Both the position numbers and the translations under genes were made by a program. The notes beneath the pieces are model-generated. The model had not been told where the DNA came from. It did no database searches and saw nothing but the letters and a program-made list of their open reading frames with translations. 64,000 bases of DNA from Streptomyces morookaense (GTDB lineage: Bacteria > Actinomycetota > Actinomycetes > Streptomycetales > Streptomycetaceae), in the NCBI RefSeq assembly GCF_013030945.1, contig NZ_JABBXF010000006.1, positions 1 through 64,000 of the forward strand. Direction: 5' to 3'. Shown here in pieces: positions 9,819 through 17,853 of this stretch; positions within the stretch are counted from its first letter, which is position 1; each line of letters opens with the position of its first letter.

Positions 9819-10406
9819 ATGAACCTCATACTCCAGGCCCTGCCCGTAGCCGCTCCGACCATCGGCTGGGTCACCCACGCCTGTTTCCTGGCCCGCAGGC
9901 TCCGTTCCGCGCGCCGGGATCCGCTGACGGGCCTGATGAGCCGCGCCGAATTCACCGCCCGCGCCCTGCGCGCCCTCCGGCACCCGCACGCGGCCGTCCT
10001 GCTGCTCGACCTCAACGGCTTCAAGCAGATCAACGACACCCACGGCCACGCCGTGGGCGACCAGGTCATCGCCGCCGTGGGCCAACGCCTCGACACCTGG
10101 TGCACGGAACACGCCGGCTTCGCCGCCCGCCTGGGCGGCGACGAGTTCGCCGCCCTCGTCCGCCTCGCCCCCGAAGCGGACCTGGACACCGAACTCACCC
10201 ACGGCCTCTCGGCCCGTCTGTCGGCCCCCCTCGACACGGGCCGCACCACCCTGACCCCCCACGCCTCGATCGGCATCTGCCGCAAGGCGTTCCGCCCCGG
10301 CGCGGGCCTGCCGGACCTGCTGCGGGGCGCGGACGAGGCGATGTACGCGGCCAAGCGCCGGGGCGAACACTGGCGGCCGGGAACGCATTTGACGCTGGCG
10401 TCGTGA
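9819..10406 (+). CDS. GGDEF domain diguanylate cyclase
   Basis: A 195-residue protein with one N-terminal hydrophobic helix followed directly by a GGDEF domain. The domain start RDPLTGLMSRAEF, the metal-binding LLDLNGFKQINDTHGH and an intact LGGDEFAAL catalytic motif are all present. It should make c-di-GMP, the messenger that holds BldD active in Streptomyces. No RxxD inhibitory site is seen before the motif. Start ATG 9819 with a GGAAGG upstream. Short stand-alone GGDEF genes of this kind often sit in integrative elements, in line with the adjacent GntR gene. Confidence 0.88.
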   Translation: MNLILQALPVAAPTIGWVTHACFLARRLRSARRDPLTGLMSRAEFTARALRALRHPHAAVLLLDLNGFKQINDTHGHAVGDQVIAAVGQRLDTWCTEHAGFAARLGGDEFAALVRLAPEADLDTELTHGLSARLSAPLDTGRTTLTPHASIGICRKAFRPGAGLPDLLRGADEAMYAAKRRGEHWRPGTHLTLAS

Positions 10407-10411
10407 CGGCG

Positions 10412-10443
10412 GGCCCCCGCGCCCCGCAAGAGGCGCGGGGGCC
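10412..10443. terminator. Bidirectional hairpin terminator
   Basis: GGCCCCCGCGCC and GGCGCGGGGGCC, perfect 12-bp arms around an 8-nt loop, lie between the convergent GGDEF and GntR genes. Confidence 0.75.
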
Positions 10444-10449
10444 GGACCC

Positions 10450-11193
10450 TCACGAACGGAACCCGTACTCCAGCTCCTGAAGATGCCCCGCCTTGGCCAT
10501 GACGCTGACCTCGATCGGCCGGTCCCCTTCGTCGTACAGCACGCGGAACGTCCGCAGCACCGGCAGGTCACCCGGCATCTCCAGGGCCCGGTACTGCTCC
10601 TGGGTGGGCACGCGTGCGGAGACCCGGTCCACGCAGCGGCGCGGCGGGTGGCCCAGTTCCGCCAGGAGGGCGGGGGCGCCTTCTCCTATGGCGCGGTGTT
10701 CCATCATGGGGGTGCCCCGCGCGATGTCGAGCGGGTAGTAGGACTTGACCAGTTCGACGGGCTCGTCGTCGAACAGCACGATCCGGGAGCGCAGCAGGGC
10801 CGTCCCGTTCTTCATCAGGTTCATCGCCGCGGCGACGTCCGCGGGCGGGCGGACCTCGGCGACGTCCAGCAGCCGGCTCCGGTCGCGGCGCGGGCGCCAG
10901 GCGGGGCGCAGGGTGCGCTGCCGGTGCGGGCGGACGGTGACGGACGCGCCGGGGCGTCCCACGACGAGGCCTTCGGCCTTCAGGACCTGGAGCGCCTTCT
11001 GCACGGTCGCGTTGGAGGCCACGAAGCGGGTCTTGAGCTGCTGGGTCGACGGCACGCTCTCGCCCGGCGGGATGTCGCCGGACATGATCTCGTCCCGCAG
11101 GTCCGCCGCGATGCGCTCGTGGAGCGAGCGCCTGTCGCACGCGTTGTCCTCCGCCTTGGGCACAGCCGTCCGATCCTCCGCTACGGGCCTCAT
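10450..11193 (-). CDS. GntR family regulator with UTRA effector domain
   Basis: A 247-residue HutC-type GntR protein. The winged-helix domain is seen as LHERIAADLRDEIMSGDIPPGE and STQQLKTRFVASNATVQKALQVLKAEGLV. A UTRA ligand-binding domain follows, with RSRIVLFDDEPVELVKSYYP and a C-terminal RTFRVLYDEGDRPIEVSVM. ATG at 11193 was chosen; a longer frame adds a Cys-rich stretch of doubtful value. It is divergent from the 81-residue gene at 11329. KorSA-like GntR repressors of this size control transfer genes of actinomycete integrative elements, but no transfer gene is visible here. Confidence 0.87.
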   Translation of the reverse strand: MRPVAEDRTAVPKAEDNACDRRSLHERIAADLRDEIMSGDIPPGESVPSTQQLKTRFVASNATVQKALQVLKAEGLVVGRPGASVTVRPHRQRTLRPAWRPRRDRSRLLDVAEVRPPADVAAAMNLMKNGTALLRSRIVLFDDEPVELVKSYYPLDIARGTPMMEHRAIGEGAPALLAELGHPPRRCVDRVSARVPTQEQYRALEMPGDLPVLRTFRVLYDEGDRPIEVSVMAKAGHLQELEYGFRS

Positions 11194-11328
11194 CGGCTTA
11201 CACAGTAGGCAGGTTGGCCCAGTGCGACCAGAGCTCACCCCTGACCTTGCCGCCTTTCGTGAACAGCAGTACCGTCACCGCAGCGCCACGGAGACATCAC
11301 CCTCTGTCGTCGTACAAGGAGTTCACCG

Positions 11329-11574
11329 ATGCCCGACCGCCGCAGGACCGGCAGGACCGGCAGCACCGCCAGGATCAGCACCGTCACCGTGACCGGGGAC
11401 GGCGTGCGCGTAGGGGACGTCATCACCGTCGGCGGCATCCCGCACGTCGTCCGGGACGTGCGGGGCGTCCAGCCGGCCCGTAAACGCGTCGAGTTCGAGG
11501 ACGGCAACGCGTACGTCCTCGGGCGGCACCACCCCATCGAGGTCGCCCGCCCCTCCCCGCCGGTCACGACATGA
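11329..11574 (+). CDS. Small beta-rich hypothetical protein, GntR-linked
   Basis: An 81-residue protein with AAGGAG seven bases before the ATG. The core VRVGDVITVGGIPHVVRDVR...RVEFEDGNAYVLG predicts a small beta-barrel of the kind with alternating hydrophobic residues and a conserved GD..VGG turn. No family name is certain. It is divergent from the UTRA-type GntR gene, a pairing I associate with integrative elements of Streptomyces. Its 3' end overlaps the convergent lipoprotein gene by 11 bp. Confidence 0.7.
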   Translation: MPDRRRTGRTGSTARISTVTVTGDGVRVGDVITVGGIPHVVRDVRGVQPARKRVEFEDGNAYVLGRHHPIEVARPSPPVTT

Positions 11575-12097
11575 GGGCGTCGCCGGGGGTCGCCTGCCAG
11601 GAGGAGACGGCCGCCGAGCCGTCGACGGAGGTGCCCTCGGGCAGGGCGAGCCGGGACGGGGCCGCGTTCGCCCACTGCACCGACACCGTCAGGAAGTGGG
11701 CGGGACGGGCGCCCGCCGCCGCACGGACGGCGGCATAGGCGGACTGCCCGGGGGCCAGGGCGACTTCGGCCCGCGGCCGGCTGCCGGGCAGGTCCCGGTT
11801 GACCGGCTCGCCCTCGTCGAAGCGCAGGCGAGGACGGCCGTGCACGGCGCAGCGGGCGGAGCCGGTGTTGGTGAAGGTGAGGAGCAAGTGGTGCGCGGTG
11901 CGGCGGACCGCACCGACCGTCAACCTCCCGGCGGCCGCCGAGCAGACCGGCACCCCCTGCATGCGGGCCGCCTGGGCCTCGGTGGCCGGCGCGGGACCGA
12001 GCCTCGCCCCGCTCCCCTGCCCCTGGCAGGCGGTCGTGGCGAGAGCGGCGGTCACGGCGAGTGCAGCGGAAGCGGCGAACCGGGCGGTGCTGGGCAT
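11564..12097 (-). CDS. DUF4232 lipoprotein
   Basis: A 177-residue exported lipoprotein. Signal peptide ARFAASAALAVTAALATTAC ends in a lipobox, giving a lipidated Cys. The mature part carries the DUF4232 pattern: a Cys after a short linker, LLLTFTNTGSARCAVHGRP, then a beta-strand ending SVQWANAAP. ATG at 12097 has GGGGGG seven bases upstream. Family members are cell-surface proteins of unknown function common in actinomycetes. Confidence 0.83.
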   Translation of the reverse strand: MPSTARFAASAALAVTAALATTACQGQGSGARLGPAPATEAQAARMQGVPVCSAAAGRLTVGAVRRTAHHLLLTFTNTGSARCAVHGRPRLRFDEGEPVNRDLPGSRPRAEVALAPGQSAYAAVRAAAGARPAHFLTVSVQWANAAPSRLALPEGTSVDGSAAVSSWQATPGDALMS

Positions 12098-12423
12098 GGA
12101 CATTCCCCCCGAAGGCATGAGCAGGAGCACGGGAAGCCTCCGCCGCCCGCCGCCCCGGCCGCAACGGCCCTCGGCGCGTTCGGGACGCTGGGACGGTCGC
12201 ATGCACTCCGACCTGGGGAAACACCGTTCCCCTGGAACGCCTCCCCGGGACGGAGGAGCTGCCGGAAGCCGATGTACGGCCGCCCGCCCGGCAGTTGGTG
12301 ATCTCCGCCACACGACAGCCGAAGACCGCTAAGAGGTCGTTTTTGCGCCATCCGTTCCGGCGTCAACTGCCGTACCGTCCCCCCTCGCACTTCACCATCC
12401 ACAAGCAACGGGGGAATCACACG
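12098..12423. other. Intergenic region between divergent lipoprotein genes
   Basis: 326 bp with no supported gene. It must contain two outward promoters. No strong palindrome was seen by eye. Confidence 0.4.
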
Positions 12424-13083
12424 GTGAACGGTATCGACATCAAGTCTGTCCGAAAACTGAGCGGTCTCGTGGCACTCGGGGCGCTCGCCCTGACCGGCTG
12501 CGGTCCCGAGGACAAGCCGGCCCAGTCGTCCTCGCAGCCCTCTTCGGCCTCCTCGGCCCCTGCGTCCTCTTCTTCCTCGGCCGCGCCCGCCGCCACCCCG
12601 AGTGCGGCAACCGGCGGCGGGAGCACGGGAGAGGTGAAGCCCGGCCAGACCTTCAAGGTCGGCGAAGCGGCTCACATCCCCTTCTCCTACGGCCACACGA
12701 GCGGCAAGATCGCGCTGACCGTCACGGCGATCGAGCAGGGCGACCCGAACGACCTCTCCTCGCTGAACCTCGGCGACCAGGTCAAGGGCAAGGTCCCCTA
12801 CTACATCCGCTACTCGGTCACCAACGACGGCACCACGGACCTGTCCTTCGCCGCCGTGAACCACATGAAGGGCCACCTCCAGGACGGCACCGAGGCCCAG
12901 GACCTCATGGTCATCGGCGACTTCGACAAGTGCAAGGGCGGCGACCTGCCGAGCGGCTTCACCGCGGGCAAGACCACCCAGGGCTGCGCGGTGGCGCTCG
13001 CGCCGTCGGCCTCGGTGAAGGTCGCGTCGGCCGAGTACTGGGGGGACCCGTTCACCCTGGGCAAGGGCGTCAACTGGAAGTGA
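12424..13083 (+). CDS. Secreted lipoprotein of unknown function
   Basis: A 219-residue protein starting with GTG behind GGGGGA. The signal peptide ends in ALALTGC, a lipobox. A Ser/Ala-rich linker of about 40 residues leads to a beta-rich domain with KIALTVTAIEQGD and YYIRYSVTNDGTTDLSF. This is the telltale immunoglobulin-like fold of DUF4352-type lipoproteins. Two cysteines (DKCKGG, QGCAVAL) may form a disulfide. The function is not known. Confidence 0.8.
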   Translation: MNGIDIKSVRKLSGLVALGALALTGCGPEDKPAQSSSQPSSASSAPASSSSSAAPAATPSAATGGGSTGEVKPGQTFKVGEAAHIPFSYGHTSGKIALTVTAIEQGDPNDLSSLNLGDQVKGKVPYYIRYSVTNDGTTDLSFAAVNHMKGHLQDGTEAQDLMVIGDFDKCKGGDLPSGFTAGKTTQGCAVALAPSASVKVASAEYWGDPFTLGKGVNWK

Positions 13084-13116
13084 CCTGAGTCGGGTTGACG
13101 TGACCTGAGCCGGGTT
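13081..13116 (+). repeat. Short tandem duplication after the lipoprotein stop
   Basis: TGACCTGAGTCGGGTTGACG is followed immediately by TGACCTGAGCCGGGTT, a near-exact 20-bp tandem copy beginning at the stop codon. A strong terminator follows at 13118. Confidence 0.6.
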
Positions 13117-13117
13117 C

Positions 13118-13149
13118 ATGAGGGCGCCCCCCAACCGGGGCGCCCTCAT
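13118..13149. terminator. Bidirectional hairpin terminator
   Basis: ATGAGGGCGCCCC-CCAACC-GGGGCGCCCTCAT, perfect 13-bp arms, lies between the convergent lipoprotein gene and the PLP-enzyme gene. Confidence 0.8.
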
Positions 13150-13160
13150 CGCTCCAGCGG

Positions 13161-14474
13161 TCATCCCCTCAGTACGGCAAACCCCGCCGCCAAGTCGGCC
13201 TCGAGGTCGTCCAGATCCTCGAAGCCTGCATGAACGCGCAGGAGAGGCCCGCGGTCCCGCCACGTGCCGGGCAGCCGGTGCGTGAGCGGGTCGGCGGGGA
13301 CGAGCAGGCTCTCGTACCCGCCCCAGCTGTGGCCCAGCCCGAACAGCCGCAGGCTGTCGATCATCGCGTCGACGGCCGTCCTGCCGAAGTCGGGCCGGAG
13401 GACGAGGCCGAACAGGCCCGACGCACCGTCGAAATCGCGCTGCCAGACCCGGTGTCCCGGGTGCTCGGGCAGGGCGGGGTGGATCACCTCGGCGACCTCG
13501 TCGCGCTCCCGGAGCCAGTGGGCGAGGTCCAGCGCCTGCTGCTGGTGCTGCCGGAGCCGTACGCCGAGGGTGCGCAGGCCGCGCAGCCCCAGGTAGAGAT
13601 CGTCGGCACCGGCGCACTGGCCGAGCCGCATGGCGGCCCCGCGCACGGCCGGGAAGGTCTCCTCGGAGCAGACGACGGCACCCAGGATGCTGTCCGCGTG
13701 CCCGGTCAGGTACTTGGTGGCGGAGTGGACGACGACATCGGCGCCGAGTTCGAGGGGGCGCAGGAAGGCCGGAGTGGCCCAGGTGTTGTCGATGACGGTG
13801 GTGATCCCGCGCGGCCGGCAGGCGGCGGTGATCGCCGGGACGTCCTGGACCTCGAACGTGGTGGAGCCGGGGGACTCCAGGTACACCAACCGGGTCTCCG
13901 GGCGGAGCAGTTCCTCGATGCCGGCGCCGATGACGGGGTCGTAGTACTCGACGCGGACGCCGAAGGCGGTGAGCGAGTCGCAGAACCGCCGCGTCGGCAT
14001 GTAGACCGAGTCGCTGACGAGCAGGTGGTCGCCGGCGCGGACGAAGGAGAGGACGGCGGTGGTGGCCGCGGCCAGCCCGGAACAGGTGGCCACGGCGGCG
14101 TGCCCGCCTTCCAGTTCGGCCAGGGCGCTCTCGAAGGCCCGGCCGGTCGGGGTGCCGAAGCGCCCGTACACCGGCGGCGTCCGCTTGAGCGGGTCGGCCT
14201 GCGAGGCCGCCATCTCGGCGGTGTCCCGGTAGAGGACGGTGGAGACGCGGTGGACGGGCGGGTTGACGTAGCCGTGGCGGCGGCGCGGCTCGGAACCGGC
14301 CTGGACGTGCGGCTCCGAACCGGCTTGGACGTAGCGGGTGTCGCGGTGGGTACCGCTGCTGATGTCGCGGCGCGTGCCGCTGCCGGCGTCGTTGCTGATG
14401 TCGTGGCGCGTGCCGCTGCTGATGTCGCTGCCGGCGTCGGTCCTCGCCTCGCTGCCGGTGTCGCGCAGGGTCAT
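13161..14474 (-). CDS. Cys/Met metabolism PLP enzyme (cystathionine lyase-like) with repeat-rich N-terminus
   Basis: A 437-residue fold-type I PLP enzyme of the cystathionine beta/gamma-lyase group. Motifs are YGRFGTPT near residue 103, the phosphate-cup region CSGLAAATTAVLSF, IDNTWATP with the PLP-ring Asp near 229, and SATKYLTGHAD with Schiff-base Lys254. The canonical domain begins only near residue 65. Before it lies an extension of imperfect repeats (SSGTRHDIS, GSGTRRDISSGTHRDT) and a duplicated VQAGSEP. ATG at 14474 overlaps the MFS stop (ATGA). As last gene of the radical SAM operon it could release sulfur from a Cys-type substrate or cleave the product (inference). Confidence 0.85.
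   Translation of the reverse strand: MTLRDTGSEARTDAGSDISSGTRHDISNDAGSGTRRDISSGTHRDTRYVQAGSEPHVQAGSEPRRRHGYVNPPVHRVSTVLYRDTAEMAASQADPLKRTPPVYGRFGTPTGRAFESALAELEGGHAAVATCSGLAAATTAVLSFVRAGDHLLVSDSVYMPTRRFCDSLTAFGVRVEYYDPVIGAGIEELLRPETRLVYLESPGSTTFEVQDVPAITAACRPRGITTVIDNTWATPAFLRPLELGADVVVHSATKYLTGHADSILGAVVCSEETFPAVRGAAMRLGQCAGADDLYLGLRGLRTLGVRLRQHQQQALDLAHWLRERDEVAEVIHPALPEHPGHRVWQRDFDGASGLFGLVLRPDFGRTAVDAMIDSLRLFGLGHSWGGYESLLVPADPLTHRLPGTWRDRGPLLRVHAGFEDLDDLEADLAAGFAVLRG
14278..14462 (-). repeat. Imperfect internal repeats in PLP-enzyme 5' end
   Basis: Units around CTGATGTCG, CGCGTGCCGCTG and GCCGGCGTCG recur several times, and GGAACCGGCCTGGACGT is repeated almost exactly as GAACCGGCTTGGACGT. 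They encode Ser/Gly/Arg/Asp-rich peptide repeats ahead of the catalytic domain. Confidence 0.7.
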
Positions 14475-15748
14475 GCCGCAGGCTCCTTCTCGCGGCCGGC
14501 GGTGTCCTCGGTGCCGGCCCGCTCCGTGCGGCCGGCGGAGGAGCCGCCGAGGACGAGGCCGAGGACGGCGACGACCGCGCACTGGGCGGCGACGGCCAGC
14601 CAGTAGCGGCCGGGGTGACCGTCGTGCTGGAAGTGACCGAACAGGAAGCCGCCGGCCGCACCGGCGAACAGTCCTCCGACGCCCGTCGTGAGCCGCTGGA
14701 CGCCGAAGGCGAAGGCGGGCCGGTCGGGGATCCGGCCGACCACCTCCAGGTCGCCGCGGAGGAAGACGAACGCCTCGCCGACCGTGAACACCGCGGTGCC
14801 GAGCAGCAGGGCGAAGGTGCCGCCGAGACACATCACCGCCGTGCCGGCCGCCATCAGCAGGAACGACCCGGCGAGCAGCATCCGGTAGCCGGCCCGGGCG
14901 ATCCGCCCGGCCAGCAGGGGCTGGAGGACGGCCATCATGGCGCAGTTGAGCAGCATCACCCAGCCGACCAGGCCGAGGTGCGACTCGGCGGCCGCGTACA
15001 GGCCGATGAAGCTCTGGAAGGAGAAGTAGAGGTAGAAGGCGGCCACGTTGAAGAGCACGGGCCGCAGCGCGTCGCTCAGGGCACCGCGCAACGTGCTGCC
15101 CCCACCGGCCTCCGTCCCACCGGCCTCCGTCCCGCCGCCCGGCGCCTCGGGCCGTGCGGCGACCGGCTGCATGGCGACCTGATGGGCGACGGTGATCAGG
15201 GCGAAGAACCCGGCCAGCACGAGCAGCAGCACGACCGGGTCCCGCCCGATCAGCAGCACCGCGAGGAACGGGCCGAGGCCCATGCCGACGTTGAGGGCGG
15301 CAGCGCTGATCGCCAGGAAGAGCGGCCGCAGTTCATCGGACACCGAACGCACGATGTACGCCTTGTTGGCCGGCAGGTACAGCGCAGGCCCGGCCGCCAC
15401 CAGGACGACCGCGGGCAGGACGAGGAAGTGCACCCGGACCGCGAGCGCGAGCAGGACGAGGCCGAGCGTCCGCAGCAGCAGGGCGACGATCATCGTCGGC
15501 CTGAGGCCCAGCCGGTCGGCGACCGGGCCACCGACGATGCTGCCGCCGAACTGGACGAACGTGGCGACCGCGACCAGCAGACCGGCCGTACCGGTGTCCA
15601 GGCCGACGCCCTTGACCAGGAGCACCCCGATGAACGGGGTGATCATGTAGCTGCCGAGGCCGACCACGGTGGAGAGGACGACCAGGGCCTTGAGCCCGGC
15701 CGGCAGCCCGGCGTACGTCCGCCACCGGGCGGCTGCGGAGCCCGTCAC
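14471..15748 (-). CDS. MFS transporter of the radical SAM operon
   Basis: A 425-residue MFS protein with twelve predicted membrane spans. The signature GGPVADRLGLRP follows span 2, and a GGGTEAGGTEAGGGS linker forms the central loop. The GTG at 15748 has GGAAGGAG eight bases upstream. It lies five bases after the rhodanese stop and overlaps the PLP gene, so it belongs to the five-gene unit. The likely role is export of the product, giving producer self-protection; substrate unknown. Confidence 0.87.
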   Translation of the reverse strand: MTGSAAARWRTYAGLPAGLKALVVLSTVVGLGSYMITPFIGVLLVKGVGLDTGTAGLLVAVATFVQFGGSIVGGPVADRLGLRPTMIVALLLRTLGLVLLALAVRVHFLVLPAVVLVAAGPALYLPANKAYIVRSVSDELRPLFLAISAAALNVGMGLGPFLAVLLIGRDPVVLLLVLAGFFALITVAHQVAMQPVAARPEAPGGGTEAGGTEAGGGSTLRGALSDALRPVLFNVAAFYLYFSFQSFIGLYAAAESHLGLVGWVMLLNCAMMAVLQPLLAGRIARAGYRMLLAGSFLLMAAGTAVMCLGGTFALLLGTAVFTVGEAFVFLRGDLEVVGRIPDRPAFAFGVQRLTTGVGGLFAGAAGGFLFGHFQHDGHPGRYWLAVAAQCAVVAVLGLVLGGSSAGRTERAGTEDTAGREKEPAA

Positions 15749-15753
15749 CGGGG

Positions 15754-16626
15754 CTACTCCTTCCCCGGCTCGGCGCCCGTCACGACCGGCGGTCCGGAGG
15801 GCAGGCCCCACTCGCTCCACGAGCCGTCGTACACCGTGAGATCGCGGTAGCCGGCCAGTTCGGCGCCGAGGGCGAGCACGCAGGCGGTGACGCCGGAGCC
15901 GCAGCTGAACACCAGCCGCTCGCGGCCGCCCGCCGCCGCGGCGAAGGCGGAGCGGAGATCGTCGGCGGGCAGCATCCGGCCGCCGTCCTGCAGTTCGGTG
16001 AACGGCAGGTTCACGGCGCCGGGCATGTGGCCGCCGCGCAGGCCGGGCCGGGGCTCGGCCTCGGTGCCGGCGTAGCGGCCGCGGGAGCGGGCGTCGAGGA
16101 CGGCCGAACCCTCGTCGGCGAGGGCCTCCCGCACGGTGTCGATGCCGACGAGCAGCCCGGTGCGGGGCCGCGCGATGAAGTCGCCCTCGGCGGGCGGCTC
16201 CTGGCCGAACGGGCCGCACGGGTGCCCGGCGGCCGTCCAGGCGGGCAGTCCGCCGTCGAGGACGGCGGCCCGGTCGAAGCCCATCGCGCGCAGCATCCAC
16301 CAGGCCCGGGCACTGGAGTAGATGCCGGCCGCGTCGTACACCACCACGGTGGAGCGGTCGTTGACGCCGAGGGCCCGTATCCCGCGGACGAACTGCTCGA
16401 TGCCGGGCATGGTGTGCGGGCGCGGGTCGTCGTGGTCGGACATCGCCCCGTCGATGTCGAACACCCGGGCGCCGGCGATCGCGGTCCCGGCGCCCCGGGC
16501 GGCGCCGACGCTCGCGTCGAGCACCACCAGGTCGGGGTGGCCCAGGTGCTCCGCCAGCCACTCGACGGTGACCAGCGGACCGGGCAGGGACAGGGGAGGG
16601 ACAGGGGTCGGGGTCGGGGAACTCAT
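15754..16626 (-). CDS. Two-domain rhodanese / mercaptopyruvate sulfurtransferase
   Basis: A 290-residue sulfurtransferase with an inactive N-terminal rhodanese domain and a catalytic C-terminal one. The active loop is CGSGVTA, the form typical of 3-mercaptopyruvate sulfurtransferase rather than thiosulfate-type CRKGVT. The Cys becomes a persulfide and passes sulfur on. The start overlaps the ATP-grasp stop (ATGA). Its position inside a radical SAM/ATP-grasp operon suggests it supplies sulfane sulfur for product assembly, an inference from context. Confidence 0.88.
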   Translation of the reverse strand: MSSPTPTPVPPLSLPGPLVTVEWLAEHLGHPDLVVLDASVGAARGAGTAIAGARVFDIDGAMSDHDDPRPHTMPGIEQFVRGIRALGVNDRSTVVVYDAAGIYSSARAWWMLRAMGFDRAAVLDGGLPAWTAAGHPCGPFGQEPPAEGDFIARPRTGLLVGIDTVREALADEGSAVLDARSRGRYAGTEAEPRPGLRGGHMPGAVNLPFTELQDGGRMLPADDLRSAFAAAAGGRERLVFSCGSGVTACVLALGAELAGYRDLTVYDGSWSEWGLPSGPPVVTGAEPGKE

Positions 16627-17840
16627 CGCGCGCCTTCCTCGCTTCCGAGCGGCCGCCACTTGGCCGTCTCGGCGAACCAGGTGTGGACGCGTGCCATGTT
16701 GGTCACGACATCCTCCTCCGAGCTCCCGGCTACCGCGTAACCGGCCAGGAACAAACCGGACTTGACGCCGCCGTGGAAGGTCTGGCCACTGGCCCCGTGG
16801 AGCACCCGCTCGTGGACGCAGTCCGGTTCGCCGTCCTCCGGCAGGTACTCCAGCACGCCGTTGAGCGGCGGGATGCACATGCCGGCGAAGGGCCGCAGCC
16901 CGGCGGCCGCGGGCGTCACGGCCAGGCCGCACTCGGCGTACAGCCACTCGCGGTCGATGTCGATGCCCCGGGCGTGGTTCAGCGTGGTGGCGATCATGCC
17001 GCCGCCGGTGCGGCTGGCGATCTCGCAGAACACCAGCCGGTCGTCCGGGGTGATCCACAACTCGCAGTGGAACGCGGTGTTCTCCGGCGTCGGCAGCCGG
17101 TCGACCACCGCCAGCGTCGCCTCGACCAGCCGGTCGTACACCGGGTTGCCGGGCTCCAGCGTGAGGCTGGCCACCCAGTCGTTGCTGCGGAACGACAGGC
17201 AGTCGTTGACGTACCGGAAGGGCTGGACGAAGACCACTTCACCGCCGGCCACCAGGCCGTCGATGTGGTACATCTGCCCCTCGACGAAGCTCTCGACCAT
17301 GCTGGTGCCGGGCCAGGGGGCGGCCAGGTACGCGTCCAGGTCGGTCTCGTCACGGATGACAGCGGCACCCAGCGAGCCCGACTCGGAGACGGGCTTGACC
17401 ACCACCGGGTAGCCGTGCTGCTCGACGAACTCCAGGACGGTGTAGGCCGATTCGACCTGCCGGTACTCCGGGAGCCCGACCGGGCCGCCGGCCAGGTGGT
17501 CCTTCATCACGACCTTGTCCCGGAAGGCGAGGGCACTCGCCGTCCACTGGCCCGGCAGGCCGAGCAGCTCACGGAGCCGGGCCGCCCGCAGCACATCCGC
17601 CTCGGCCCGGGCGAACACGGCCTCCACGCCGAATTCGCGGGCGAGCCGCAGCGCCGCCTTCTCGACCAGCTGGTTGGTGTCGTAGTCCGCGAAGGCGTGT
17701 ACGTGTCGCAGGTGGCGGCGGTACTCCTCGGCGTACCCGTCGGTGGTGAGCACGACCGGCTCGATGCCGGTGCCCTCCAGCCAGCGGTCGTACGGCGTCT
17801 TCTGGTAAGGGGTCTTGGCAAAAACCAGGATGCGGCGCAC
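16623..17840 (-). CDS. ATP-grasp carboxylate-amine ligase
   Basis: A 405-residue ATP-grasp protein. It has a pre-ATP-grasp Rossmann part (RRILVFAKTPYQKTPYDRW), the central lysine loop YPVVVKPVSESGSLGA, and the Mg-binding end FCEIASRTGGG preceded by FHCELWITPDD. It resembles stand-alone amino-acid ligases that join a carboxylate to an amine through an acyl-phosphate. GTG at 17840 has GAAAGGG upstream. It follows the radical SAM gene by 13 bp. It probably ligates an amino acid or small peptide in the pathway. Confidence 0.87.
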   Translation of the reverse strand: MRRILVFAKTPYQKTPYDRWLEGTGIEPVVLTTDGYAEEYRRHLRHVHAFADYDTNQLVEKAALRLAREFGVEAVFARAEADVLRAARLRELLGLPGQWTASALAFRDKVVMKDHLAGGPVGLPEYRQVESAYTVLEFVEQHGYPVVVKPVSESGSLGAAVIRDETDLDAYLAAPWPGTSMVESFVEGQMYHIDGLVAGGEVVFVQPFRYVNDCLSFRSNDWVASLTLEPGNPVYDRLVEATLAVVDRLPTPENTAFHCELWITPDDRLVFCEIASRTGGGMIATTLNHARGIDIDREWLYAECGLAVTPAAAGLRPFAGMCIPPLNGVLEYLPEDGEPDCVHERVLHGASGQTFHGGVKSGLFLAGYAVAGSSEEDVVTNMARVHTWFAETAKWRPLGSEEGAR

Positions 17841-17853
17841 GGGCGGCCCTTTC

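Noticed and set aside
12052..14661. Very long minus-strand open frame (about 870 codons)
   Set aside because: It runs across several well-supported genes on both strands, is Arg/Pro/Ala-rich with no domain, and is explained by GC bias.
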